From contig CAJUAB010000007.1 in NCBI GenBank assembly GCA_910583845.1, positions 116,804-180,803 on the forward strand: a stretch of 64,000 nt of DNA, in the 5' to 3' direction. The notes under the pieces were generated by a model that worked only from the letters and a program-made list of their open reading frames with translations, did no database searches and had not been told where the DNA came from. The translations under genes and the position numbers were made by a program. This stretch comes from an uncultured Acetatifactor sp. (GTDB lineage: Bacteria; Bacillota; Clostridia; Lachnospirales; Lachnospiraceae). Below, piece by piece: positions 8,530 through 15,356 of the stretch (its first letter is position 1; the number at the start of each line of letters is the position of its first letter).

Positions 8530-10344
8530 TTAAACGGGATTCTGCATTTCCGGCAATGCCAGAATCCATTCCGCAAGACGGCAATTTTCCTCATCCAGGG
8601 CCAGAGCGTCCTCCAGTATACCCGCTTGCCTTGCACGGAGTTCAGGTGTGGAAACGCCGGAAAATGTGATGGTGTGATCCGCAGCATCGCCTGCGGGCAG
8701 ATAGTTTGCCAGCTGGCGAAACGCGGCTGTGGCATCGGAGATCACCTGACAGTTATCCGCTATTTTTGTCAGATATTCCATCCCTGTTTCGGAGAGCAGG
8801 GGGATGTTTTCATGCAGCCAGGCAGCCGCCGCGCTCCGGGCATCTATGAGATTACACAGCATATTGTCATTTACATCCAGGCGTCTTCTGACAGCTTCCT
8901 CGTCGTTTTCCATCAGGAAATCAGATTCTTTTTCCAGCCCCTTGATCCAGGCCTTATAGGCTTCTCTTCCCTGATGGTAGCAGTCGCGTGCCTTGGCGTG
9001 AAAAGAACGGATCAGGGTGTCAAGCGAGGTTTTCAAGGCGCTGAGCGGTGACGGCGCCGCCCCTTTTTCTCCGATATGCATTATGAGGAAAGGCCAGAAA
9101 TCACCGTACAGATACCCCCCATTTTCCTCAAAGACGATCCGCCGTTCTTCCCGATTCTGACTGTCTTCCTGCTCCAGGGCCGCGAAGACTTCCCTGTCAA
9201 AATAAGTCCGGCACAAAAAGCGGCTGCCGTTGTCGGTATATCCTGTTATGACGCCCCATTCGGGGGCCACCCGCAGATTGATGGCCAGCACCGGTCTGCC
9301 GTTCCGAATATCCTTCATGATGGCGGCCCGTTCCGCCTGCCGGTCCTGCTTTTCCAGCCGTTCCGCCACCCGGAAGGAATACCCCAGGTTCTTGAAAAAG
9401 GGCGTGGCATAGTCAAAGGCCACAAGCGCGTCCGTGCAGCTGTAGTCCCAGACATCGGTAAAACAGATCCGATAGCACGCGCCGCTCATTCCCATGATCT
9501 GGTGATAGGTGTACGGCTCCCCCATGAATCGCAGCGCCGCGTAAAGAGCGCCGGCCCACGGGCAATCCATTCCCTCGCCCCAGGCCAGAGGGATGATATC
9601 CTTCAGGACACATCTGGATTGATCCTCCGGCAGCAGCCGTGTGCGATGATCCCCGTAGCAGAGGACATGATCCTCCGCGCAGCTGATGGCATGAATGCCC
9701 TCTGCATTCAGATAGACCAAAGTCAGATATTCTGTCTCGTCGCTGGCGGTATTGCTGGGAAAATTCTCATGATTCACCGCAATTCGGTCCCACTTGAAGT
9801 ACTCGTAGTGGTTCATCTTTTGCAGGACGGAGGAATATGACCTGCCGTTCCCATAGTAAGCACCAATCAACTGAAACGGTTTGTCTGCCGTATGCCCGAT
9901 GCTTTCTTTGTTTATAAGGAGATTTTCGTTTTGCAGCGCATAGGTAAAGTAGATCCCCTCCGGTGTCTGATATTTCACAATCAGCATTTTCAGACGGTCA
10001 CTTTCGAGGGAAGCTCCCGTAAACGCGGAATTTACGTAAATATTGAGCGCGTTGTCACGTACCATATTATCTATAAAGTGCGTGACGGGGATATGGGTCT
10101 GGCCGTCCGTGTAGACCGCCTCCAGGACAAAAAATTCTCTGGGCAGCAGCAGACTGTCAATGCTGCATTCCAGCGCTCCGGCCAGGGCGGGAAGAATGGC
10201 TGTCTCAGGCAGACATCGGGCATTCTCCCATTTGGATATGGCCTGCGGACTCACGTGCAGCCGCTCCGCAAGCTCTTCTCCCGTGAACCCCCGCTCCCTG
10301 CGAAGAAGGGCAATTCTTTTTCCTGTCTTTTCCAAATCAATCAT
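8530..10344 (-). CDS. XRE-type regulator fused to a BtrH-like domain
   Basis: Predicted 604-residue protein. Residues 3-60 are a helix-turn-helix of the XRE/Cro type (IALLRRERGFTGEELAERL, VSPQAISKWENARCLP). Around the middle DCPWAGALYAALRFMGEPYTY and GMSGACYRICF resemble the N-terminal domain of BtrH, the acyltransferase of butirosin biosynthesis; Cys in DCPWAG is a candidate nucleophile. The C-terminal third is helical. The start is ATG 10344 with AAGGAGAGACAAG upstream; the longer frame to 10419 overlaps the promoter. The fusion suggests a one-component regulator that senses or modifies a small molecule or peptide. Target genes are unknown; it is transcribed towards the esterase. Confidence 0.7.
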   Translation of the reverse strand: MIDLEKTGKRIALLRRERGFTGEELAERLHVSPQAISKWENARCLPETAILPALAGALECSIDSLLLPREFFVLEAVYTDGQTHIPVTHFIDNMVRDNALNIYVNSAFTGASLESDRLKMLIVKYQTPEGIYFTYALQNENLLINKESIGHTADKPFQLIGAYYGNGRSYSSVLQKMNHYEYFKWDRIAVNHENFPSNTASDETEYLTLVYLNAEGIHAISCAEDHVLCYGDHRTRLLPEDQSRCVLKDIIPLAWGEGMDCPWAGALYAALRFMGEPYTYHQIMGMSGACYRICFTDVWDYSCTDALVAFDYATPFFKNLGYSFRVAERLEKQDRQAERAAIMKDIRNGRPVLAINLRVAPEWGVITGYTDNGSRFLCRTYFDREVFAALEQEDSQNREERRIVFEENGGYLYGDFWPFLIMHIGEKGAAPSPLSALKTSLDTLIRSFHAKARDCYHQGREAYKAWIKGLEKESDFLMENDEEAVRRRLDVNDNMLCNLIDARSAAAAWLHENIPLLSETGMEYLTKIADNCQVISDATAAFRQLANYLPAGDAADHTITFSGVSTPELRARQAGILEDALALDEENCRLAEWILALPEMQNPV

Positions 10345-10385
10345 CTTGTCTCTCCTTGTATGATAAGTTTCAGCGCTGTACCTAT

Positions 10386-10414
10386 ATTGTAAGCCGGAGA
10401 GGGAGGATTTACAA
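10386..10414 (-). promoter_or_regulatory. Putative promoter of the XRE-BtrH gene
   Basis: Minus-strand TTGTAA (10409-10414) and TACAAT (10386-10391) with 17-bp spacing, 42 bp upstream of the start codon. Confidence 0.5.
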
Positions 10415-10460
10415 TACATGCCGCGTTAAGGAGAAAACAGAAAAATCAACCTGGAGTTCA

Positions 10461-10620
10461 GAGCGTGTTTGAAAAATGCTTTCTGCCGGATGTGCGTCAC
10501 AATTTGTGGGAGATTTGGGCCAAATGAAGGGCGCATAGCGGGTTATGTAACCTGAATATGCCCCAAATCTTACGCAGAGTGGGGCGTGCAGATGGCAGGA
10601 ATGATTTTTCAGACACGCTC
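10461..10620. repeat. 160-bp imperfect palindrome, MITE-like
   Basis: The left end GAGCGTGTTTGAAAAATGCT and the right end ATTTTTCAGACACGCTC are inverted copies. The arms stay complementary with gaps inward to GGGCGCATA and TATGCCCC around 10535-10565. No open reading frame is inside. The form fits a miniature inverted-repeat element or a long structured RNA. Partial copies of the arms occur elsewhere in the window. Confidence 0.75.
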
Positions 10621-10842
10621 CAATACTCTATTCGGCTGGCTTTTGGACTATAACTCCATACAGCCTGGCCAATTTGATCCATGCATCCTGCGTCCTGCAC
10701 TTTCGGCATTACGCCTGATTGTCCATGACCGAACCTGCTGAAGCTGTCCAAATCCGGCAGCGATTTTCCCGGGGCGTACAGTTGCGGTTTGCCGCAGACA
10801 TCCCCGCGCAGGGCTTCATATTTTGATCATCATTTAGTCCAG

Positions 10843-11092
10843 CAGGGTATATACAGAAAAATTGTGTGTCAGTACCCCGCCGTTTCGCAAATTGTCCCCT
10901 TTTTGCTCAGTTTGTATGGTTAAACAGGGTATATACAGAAAAATTGTCGCTCCATATCCACTTTTTTGCGATCAGCGGGGTACTGATGCATAATTTTTCT
11001 GTATATACCCTGATCTGCGAGAAAAAATCGTTTTTTCTGCCCCCAGGGACTCTGGGCAGGGTATTGGGAAGTAATTTTTTTATATATACCCC
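10843..11092. repeat. Four copies of an approximately 40-bp palindromic unit
   Basis: Units begin with GGGTATATACAGAAAAATT. Two are direct (from 10843 and 10925) and two are inverted (ending at 11012 and about 11092; the last is variant). Three of them end in a TACCC(C)GC-like block (AGTACCCCGC at 10873, inverted GCGGGGTACT near 10976, and an AATACCCTGC variant), so GGGTA and TACCC could pair within one unit. The first and third units form an inverted repeat of about 40 bp around the second. No gene overlaps. The rest of 10,621-11,328 shows nothing I can name. Confidence 0.7.
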
Positions 11093-11328
11093 GGCCTCTG
11101 TCTGGAACAAGATATTCCGGATACGTCCAGGGGAAAACGGAGATTTTTGATAATTCACCCGGGAAGAGCATACATCTGGATTTCCGTTTTGGTTTTGACC
11201 GGTCCGGACCTGTTTGGGTCAGGGTGTAAAATAAGAGGGATTTCGGTAAAGTATCGTTACTAACCGGACAGAGTACAGAACGGGTGGGAGGGAAATGCAG
11301 GAAATGCAAATGAGGGGACAAAATTTTC

Positions 11329-11357
11329 TTGACAACGCTTTACCGCAACACTATAAT
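11329..11357 (+). promoter_or_regulatory. Sigma-A promoter of the T-box/oxidoreductase operon
   Basis: Perfect TTGACA (11329-11334) and perfect TATAAT (11352-11357) with 17-bp spacing. Transcription should begin near 11364, at the base of the T-box leader. Confidence 0.85.
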
Positions 11358-11363
11358 AAATTC

Positions 11364-11612
11364 AACTGAGAAAGACAGTGACGGAGACAGTACATAGATC
11401 CCAAAGGTCACAGAGAGCCGCGGAAGCTGAGAAGCGGCGCGAGTAGGATACATGGAACATCCCTCCCGAGTTGCAGCACCAAAATGCCGGCGGCGGCGTG
11501 AGTAGATGCTGACGGGTTTCTCCCGTGACAGAGGACGCATATGCTGGTATGTCGTAAATGGATGGGATTGATTACAGCTTCTGCCGTTTACGGTGGGGGC
11601 TGTTTTGGTTTT
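11364..11612 (+). promoter_or_regulatory. T-box riboswitch leader, probable isoleucine specifier
   Basis: Conserved T-box blocks occur in order: AGAGAGC (11412), a GCTGAGAA-like distal segment, GGAACATCCCTCCCGAGTTG (11454-11473), then GAGTAG and the stem III hairpin GACGGG/CCCGT (11500-11526). Aligning GAAC-NNN-C with known leaders gives ATC, isoleucine, as specifier codon. The antiterminator block is degenerate: GCTGGTATGTCG (11543-11554) instead of GGTGGTACCRCG, but TGGT, able to pair with ACCA of a tRNA with A73, is kept. A 12-bp terminator follows. The leader should allow transcription of the oxidoreductase genes when uncharged isoleucine tRNA accumulates. The specifier reading is by eye. 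Confidence 0.75.
11575..11612 (+). terminator. Intrinsic terminator of the T-box leader
   Basis: CAGCTTCTGCCG pairs over 12 positions, with G-T wobbles, with CGGTGGGGGCTG around a TTTA loop, followed by TTTTGGTTTT. Confidence 0.75.
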
Positions 11613-11748
11613 CTGTTCCGGGCCGGAGCGCTGTCTGGCCGGATACCGGCATTTTACCTGGCAGGCCGGATTTGCAGGGGCGGGGAACGCCGTCCAATGC
11701 CGCATAAAGGTACAATCCGGGAAGCGGGAAACTTTGTGACTGATTATG

Positions 11749-11790
11749 GCGCAGGGCGTACAGATGGCAGGAATGATTTTCAGACACGCC
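11749..11790. repeat. Dispersed intergenic repeat, half-element copy D
   Basis: GGCAGGAATGATTTTCAGAC plus flanks matches the right arm of the 160-bp palindrome almost exactly. It sits in the leader between the T-box terminator and the first oxidoreductase gene. A GGCCGGG/CCCGGCC hairpin follows at about 11795-11812. Confidence 0.65.
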
Positions 11791-11832
11791 AAAGGGCCGG
11801 GGTAACCCGGCCTGCGCGGAAAAGAGGATACT

Positions 11833-12405
11833 ATGAGAGATACAATCGAGATCAGATGGCATGGCCGGGGCGGCCAGGGAGCCAAGACGGCGGCGTTATT
11901 GCTGGCGGATGTGGCGTTCAAGACAGGCAAATATGTGCAGGGCTTCCCGGAGTACGGTCCGGAGCGTATGGGCGCGCCCATCACTGCCTACAACAGGCTC
12001 AGCGACAGTCCCATCACCATTCACTCCAATATCTATGAGCCGGACCTGGTGGCAGTGGTAGACGACAGTCTGCTGGAATCCATCGATGTGACACAGGGGC
12101 TGAGTCCCCTGGGGGCTGTCATTGTCAACAGCCAGAAGTCCAGAGAAGAGATCATTCCCCATCTGAGAGGTTATGAGGGCAGGGTGTATGTCATCGACGC
12201 CAGAGAAATATCGGTGAAGGCGCTGGGCAGATACTTCCCCAATTCACCTATGCTGGCCGCAGTGGTGGCGGTGTCCGGCGTCATGGAGCCGGCGGTATTT
12301 TTGCAGGAAATGAGAGCGTCCTACCAGCACAAGTTCGCCAAGAAGCCGGAAGTCATAGACGGCAACATGAAAGCGCTGGAACTTACCTTCGAGGCGCTGA
12401 AATAA
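11833..12405 (+). CDS. porG: 2-oxoacid:ferredoxin oxidoreductase gamma subunit
   Basis: Predicted 190-residue gamma subunit of the four-subunit pyruvate/2-ketoisovalerate:ferredoxin oxidoreductase class. It has the family start RWHGRGGQGAKTAALLLADVAF, FPEYGPERMGAPI and a C-terminal region usual for PorG/VorC. The enzyme converts a 2-oxoacid, CoA and oxidised ferredoxin reversibly to acyl-CoA and CO2. AAAAGAGGATACT precedes the ATG. It is the first gene after the T-box leader. Symbol porG follows the family; the isoleucine-type T-box makes a branched-chain (VOR-like) substrate more likely than pyruvate. Confidence 0.85.
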   Translation: MRDTIEIRWHGRGGQGAKTAALLLADVAFKTGKYVQGFPEYGPERMGAPITAYNRLSDSPITIHSNIYEPDLVAVVDDSLLESIDVTQGLSPLGAVIVNSQKSREEIIPHLRGYEGRVYVIDAREISVKALGRYFPNSPMLAAVVAVSGVMEPAVFLQEMRASYQHKFAKKPEVIDGNMKALELTFEALK

Positions 12406-12568
12406 TCCGTCTCCGCTTCCGGATGGAGGCACGGCGGCAAAAGGCAACTGAAAACGGCATACATCCCCGGGACGCGCCGGAAAATCCGGCCACTGAAAAC
12501 GAGGAGACTCTTTCTGGCGGGATCAGGCAGGGGAAACGTGTATGCAAAACGGATAGCAGGAGATTCAT

Positions 12569-12865
12569 ATGAAAAGTACAGAGATCAATGAAAAGAGCCC
12601 CTGGCAGGATATCACGGAGGGGAACAAGATATTCGAACCGGCCACATCCCGGCATTTCCGCACGGGGGAGTGGCGCACCGCCACGCCGGTGTTTGACGAG
12701 GAAAAATGCAAGCAGTGTCTGTTGTGCTTCCCGGTGTGCCCGGATTCTTCCATTCCGGTGAAGGATGGCAGAAGAGAAGATTTTGACTACGATCACTGCA
12801 AGGGCTGCGGCATCTGTGCCAAAGTGTGTCCCTTCGGCGCGATCACGATGAAGGAGGGCAGATAG
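12569..12865 (+). CDS. porD: 2-oxoacid:ferredoxin oxidoreductase delta subunit (2x[4Fe-4S])
   Basis: Predicted 98-residue ferredoxin-like subunit with two full binding motifs, CKQCLLCFPVCP and CKGCGICAKVCP, for two [4Fe-4S] clusters that pass electrons from the TPP site to ferredoxin. AGGAGATTCAT precedes the ATG. The 163 bp between it and the gamma gene contain no further frame that I can support. It abuts the alpha gene (TAG then ATG). Confidence 0.9.
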   Translation: MKSTEINEKSPWQDITEGNKIFEPATSRHFRTGEWRTATPVFDEEKCKQCLLCFPVCPDSSIPVKDGRREDFDYDHCKGCGICAKVCPFGAITMKEGR

Positions 12866-14056
12866 ATGGCAATCAGAGAAAGACTATCCGGCAATGAGGC
12901 GGTGGCCTATGCCATAAAGCAGATCAATCCGGACGTGATGCCTGCTTTTCCCATCACGCCCTCCACGGAGATCCCCCAGTACGTGGCCAACTACATTGCC
13001 AATGGGGACATAGACACTGAATTTATTCATGTGGAAAGCGAGCACAGCGCCATGAGCGCCACTCTGGGAGCCAGCGCGGCCGGGGCCAGGGCTTTGACAG
13101 CCACATCCTCCTGCGGCATGGCCCTGATGTGGGAAGAGCTCTATGTGGCCGCGTCGGACAGGCTGCCCATAGTGCTGGCGCTGGTGAACCGCGCGCTCAC
13201 CGGCCCCATCAATATCAACGCGGATCACTCCGACAGTATGGGTGCCAGAGACAGCGGCTGGATTCAGATTTACGCGGAGTCCAACCAGGAGGTGTATGAC
13301 AATTTTCTACAGGCATTTCCCATTGCGGAGGACCCGCGGGTGCATCTGCCGGTGATGATCTGTCAGGACGGCTTTATCACAAGCCACGGTGTGGAGAATA
13401 TTCTGCTGGTGGAGGACGAGAAGGTCCGGGAGCTGGTGGGTGAATACCATCCGGAGCACTTTCTGCTCAACAGCGGAGAACCTATGGCTGTGGGACCCTA
13501 CGCGGTGTCCAACTACTATATGGAGACCAAGCGGGCCCAGCGGGAGGCCATGATAAACGCAAAAACCGTGATTCTGGAACTGGCGGCGAAATTTGAGGAG
13601 ATGACCGGCAGACATTACGGTTTCTTTGAGGAGTACGCCATGGAGGACGCGGAGTATGTCATCGTCCTCATCGGCTCCGCCGCCGGTACCTGTAAGGCGG
13701 CGGTGGATGGGATTCGCCAAAGCACCGGCAAAAAAGTGGGACTGTGCAAAATCCGGGTGTTCCGTCCCTTCCCGGAGGAAGAACTGGCCCGGGCGCTGAA
13801 AGACCGCAGGGCGATTGCCATTCTGGACCGCAGCGAGATGTTTTCCGCCACCGGCGGCCCTCTGGGCGCGGAGGTCCGCGCGGCGCTGCAAAGCGCCGGG
13901 TCCCGGGCAGAAGTGGTCAATTATTTCTACGGCCTGGGCGGCAGAGATATCACGGTGCAGGATTTTGAGAGGGTTTATGAGCGGCTGGAAGAGATTGCAG
14001 TGACCCGCGAGATTCCGGATATGTATGAGTATATCGGACTTCGGTCGCGGTCATGA
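12866..14056 (+). CDS. porA: 2-oxoacid:ferredoxin oxidoreductase alpha subunit
   Basis: Predicted 396-residue alpha subunit. The N-terminus has LSGNEAVAYAIKQINPDVMPAFPITPSTEIPQ, the pyrimidine-binding-fold signature of this family, then EHSAMSATLGASAAGARALTATSSCGMALM. The C-terminal transketolase-like domain shows VLIGSAAGTCKAAVD and GLCKIRVFRPFPEEEL. Length is normal for four-subunit enzymes. It starts directly after the delta stop codon. The beta gene follows after 231 bp of tandem repeat, unusual inside such an operon. Confidence 0.9.
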   Translation: MAIRERLSGNEAVAYAIKQINPDVMPAFPITPSTEIPQYVANYIANGDIDTEFIHVESEHSAMSATLGASAAGARALTATSSCGMALMWEELYVAASDRLPIVLALVNRALTGPININADHSDSMGARDSGWIQIYAESNQEVYDNFLQAFPIAEDPRVHLPVMICQDGFITSHGVENILLVEDEKVRELVGEYHPEHFLLNSGEPMAVGPYAVSNYYMETKRAQREAMINAKTVILELAAKFEEMTGRHYGFFEEYAMEDAEYVIVLIGSAAGTCKAAVDGIRQSTGKKVGLCKIRVFRPFPEEELARALKDRRAIAILDRSEMFSATGGPLGAEVRAALQSAGSRAEVVNYFYGLGGRDITVQDFERVYERLEEIAVTREIPDMYEYIGLRSRS

Positions 14057-14061
14057 TAAGC

Positions 14062-14272
14062 GGGAACTCAAAGCAGCATGAGCCCGCCCAGGGCCCGGAG
14101 AATCTGGGGACGCCGGAGTGCCCGCAGATTGCTTCGTTGGAAAGGCCCTGCGAGGGGACATGCGGAACTCAAAACAGCATGATCCCGCCCAGGGCCCGGA
14201 GAATCTGGGGACGCCGGAGTGCCCGCAGATTGCTTCGTTGGAAAGGCCCTGTGAGGGGACATGCGGAACTCT
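14062..14272. repeat. 101-bp tandem direct repeat between alpha and beta genes
   Basis: Two nearly identical copies with period 101 bp (GGAACTCAAA at 14063 and 14164), plus the first bases of a third copy that run into the beta gene ribosome site. Each unit contains GAATCTGGGGACGCCGGAGT and AATCTG/CAGATT arms able to form a hairpin. A frame across it (14053-14304) is only a by-product of the repeat. Confidence 0.85.
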
Positions 14273-14287
14273 TAATCGGAGGAAACA

Positions 14288-15226
14288 ATGGAAAATACAT
14301 ATAATTTCAAAGAGGTCATGAGCAGGGAGGAGCGTCTGGCTCCCGGACATAGAATGTGCGCCGGGTGCGGCGGCACGGTGACGGTGCGGGCGGTACTGCG
14401 CGCGCTGCGTCCCGGGGACAGGGCGGTGGTGGGCAACGCCACGGGATGCCTGGAGGTATCCAGCTTCATGTATCCCTTTACGGCCTATGAGGACAGTTAT
14501 ATTCACAATGCCTTTGAGAACGCGGGGGCTACCCTGTCAGGGGTGGAGACCGCTTACCGGGTTCTGAAAAAGAAAGGTAAAATAGAGGATACTTTCAAGT
14601 TCATCACCTTTGGCGGTGATGGCGGCACCTATGATATCGGTTTTCAGTCCCTTTCCGGCGCCATGGAGCGGGGGCATGATATGGTGTATGTGTGCTATGA
14701 CAACGGGGCCTATATGAACACGGGGACCCAGCGCTCCTCCGCCACTCCCCAGTATGCGGATACCACCACCACACCGGCGGGAAAAGTCAGTGACGGCAAG
14801 ATACAGGTGCGCAAGGACCTGACCGCCATCATGGCGGAGCACCACATTCCCTATGCGGCTCAGACCACTTTTACCGGCAATTTCAAGGATCTCCACACCA
14901 AGGCGGAGCGCGCCATCTATACGCCGGGAGCGGCGTTCCTGAATGTGATGTCGCCCTGCCCCAGGGGCTGGGGATATGACCCCTCCGAGCTGATGACCAT
15001 CTGCAGGCTGGCTGTAGATACCTGCTACTGGCCGCTGTATGAAGTCATAGACGGCAAATGGATGCTGAACTACATACCTAAGAAGAAGCTCCCCATCGAG
15101 GACTTTCTGCGCCCGCAGAAGCGGTTTAAGCATCTCTTCAAGCCGGGCAGGGAGGAGCTTCTGGCCCGGTTCCAGACGGAGGTGGACAGACAGTGGGAAG
15201 CACTGCGGAGACGCTGTGAGCTTTAG
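14288..15226 (+). CDS. porB: 2-oxoacid:ferredoxin oxidoreductase beta subunit (TPP-binding)
   Basis: Predicted 312-residue beta subunit binding thiamine pyrophosphate. Visible: GHRMCAGCGG (cluster-proximal CxxC near the start), FGGDGGTYDIGFQSLSGAMERGHD (TPP-Mg site, GDG...), CYDNGAYMNTGTQRSSATP and a late LNVMSPCPRGW segment. The ATG follows CGGAGGAAACA. All four subunits are thus present in the order gamma, delta, alpha, beta. Regulation is expected from the upstream T-box; the repeat before this gene could influence relative expression. Confidence 0.9.
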   Translation: MENTYNFKEVMSREERLAPGHRMCAGCGGTVTVRAVLRALRPGDRAVVGNATGCLEVSSFMYPFTAYEDSYIHNAFENAGATLSGVETAYRVLKKKGKIEDTFKFITFGGDGGTYDIGFQSLSGAMERGHDMVYVCYDNGAYMNTGTQRSSATPQYADTTTTPAGKVSDGKIQVRKDLTAIMAEHHIPYAAQTTFTGNFKDLHTKAERAIYTPGAAFLNVMSPCPRGWGYDPSELMTICRLAVDTCYWPLYEVIDGKWMLNYIPKKKLPIEDFLRPQKRFKHLFKPGREELLARFQTEVDRQWEALRRRCEL

Positions 15227-15260
15227 GATATTTTTTTGACACGCTCCGGTTCTGACCAGC

Positions 15261-15289
15261 TGGACAAACGCTCCAAAAATTGTTACTAT
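15261..15289 (+). promoter_or_regulatory. Putative promoter of the histidine kinase operon
   Basis: TGGACA (15261-15266) and TACTAT (15284-15289) with 17-bp spacing, 68 bp before the start codon. Confidence 0.5.
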
Positions 15290-15356
15290 AGTGTTGGTGG
15301 AACCGGAGGAAAGAGCCGGATTCATACTGTCAGTGACAGGATTGGAGTGACGCGCG

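Noticed and set aside
10843..11092. CRISPR array
   Set aside because: Only four units, mixed orientation, uneven spacing, and no cas genes.
12406..12568. Additional small gene between gamma and delta subunits
   Set aside because: No frame with start signal and family match; the region is simply a longer spacer.
14053..14304. Small plus-strand frame across the 101-bp repeat
   Set aside because: It is created by the repeat, has no ribosome site and its reading phase shifts between repeat copies because 101 is not a multiple of three.
15227..15260. Copy of the dispersed repeat (TTTTTTTGACACGCTCC) after the beta subunit gene
   Set aside because: Only about 10-12 bases agree with the family; too short to call.
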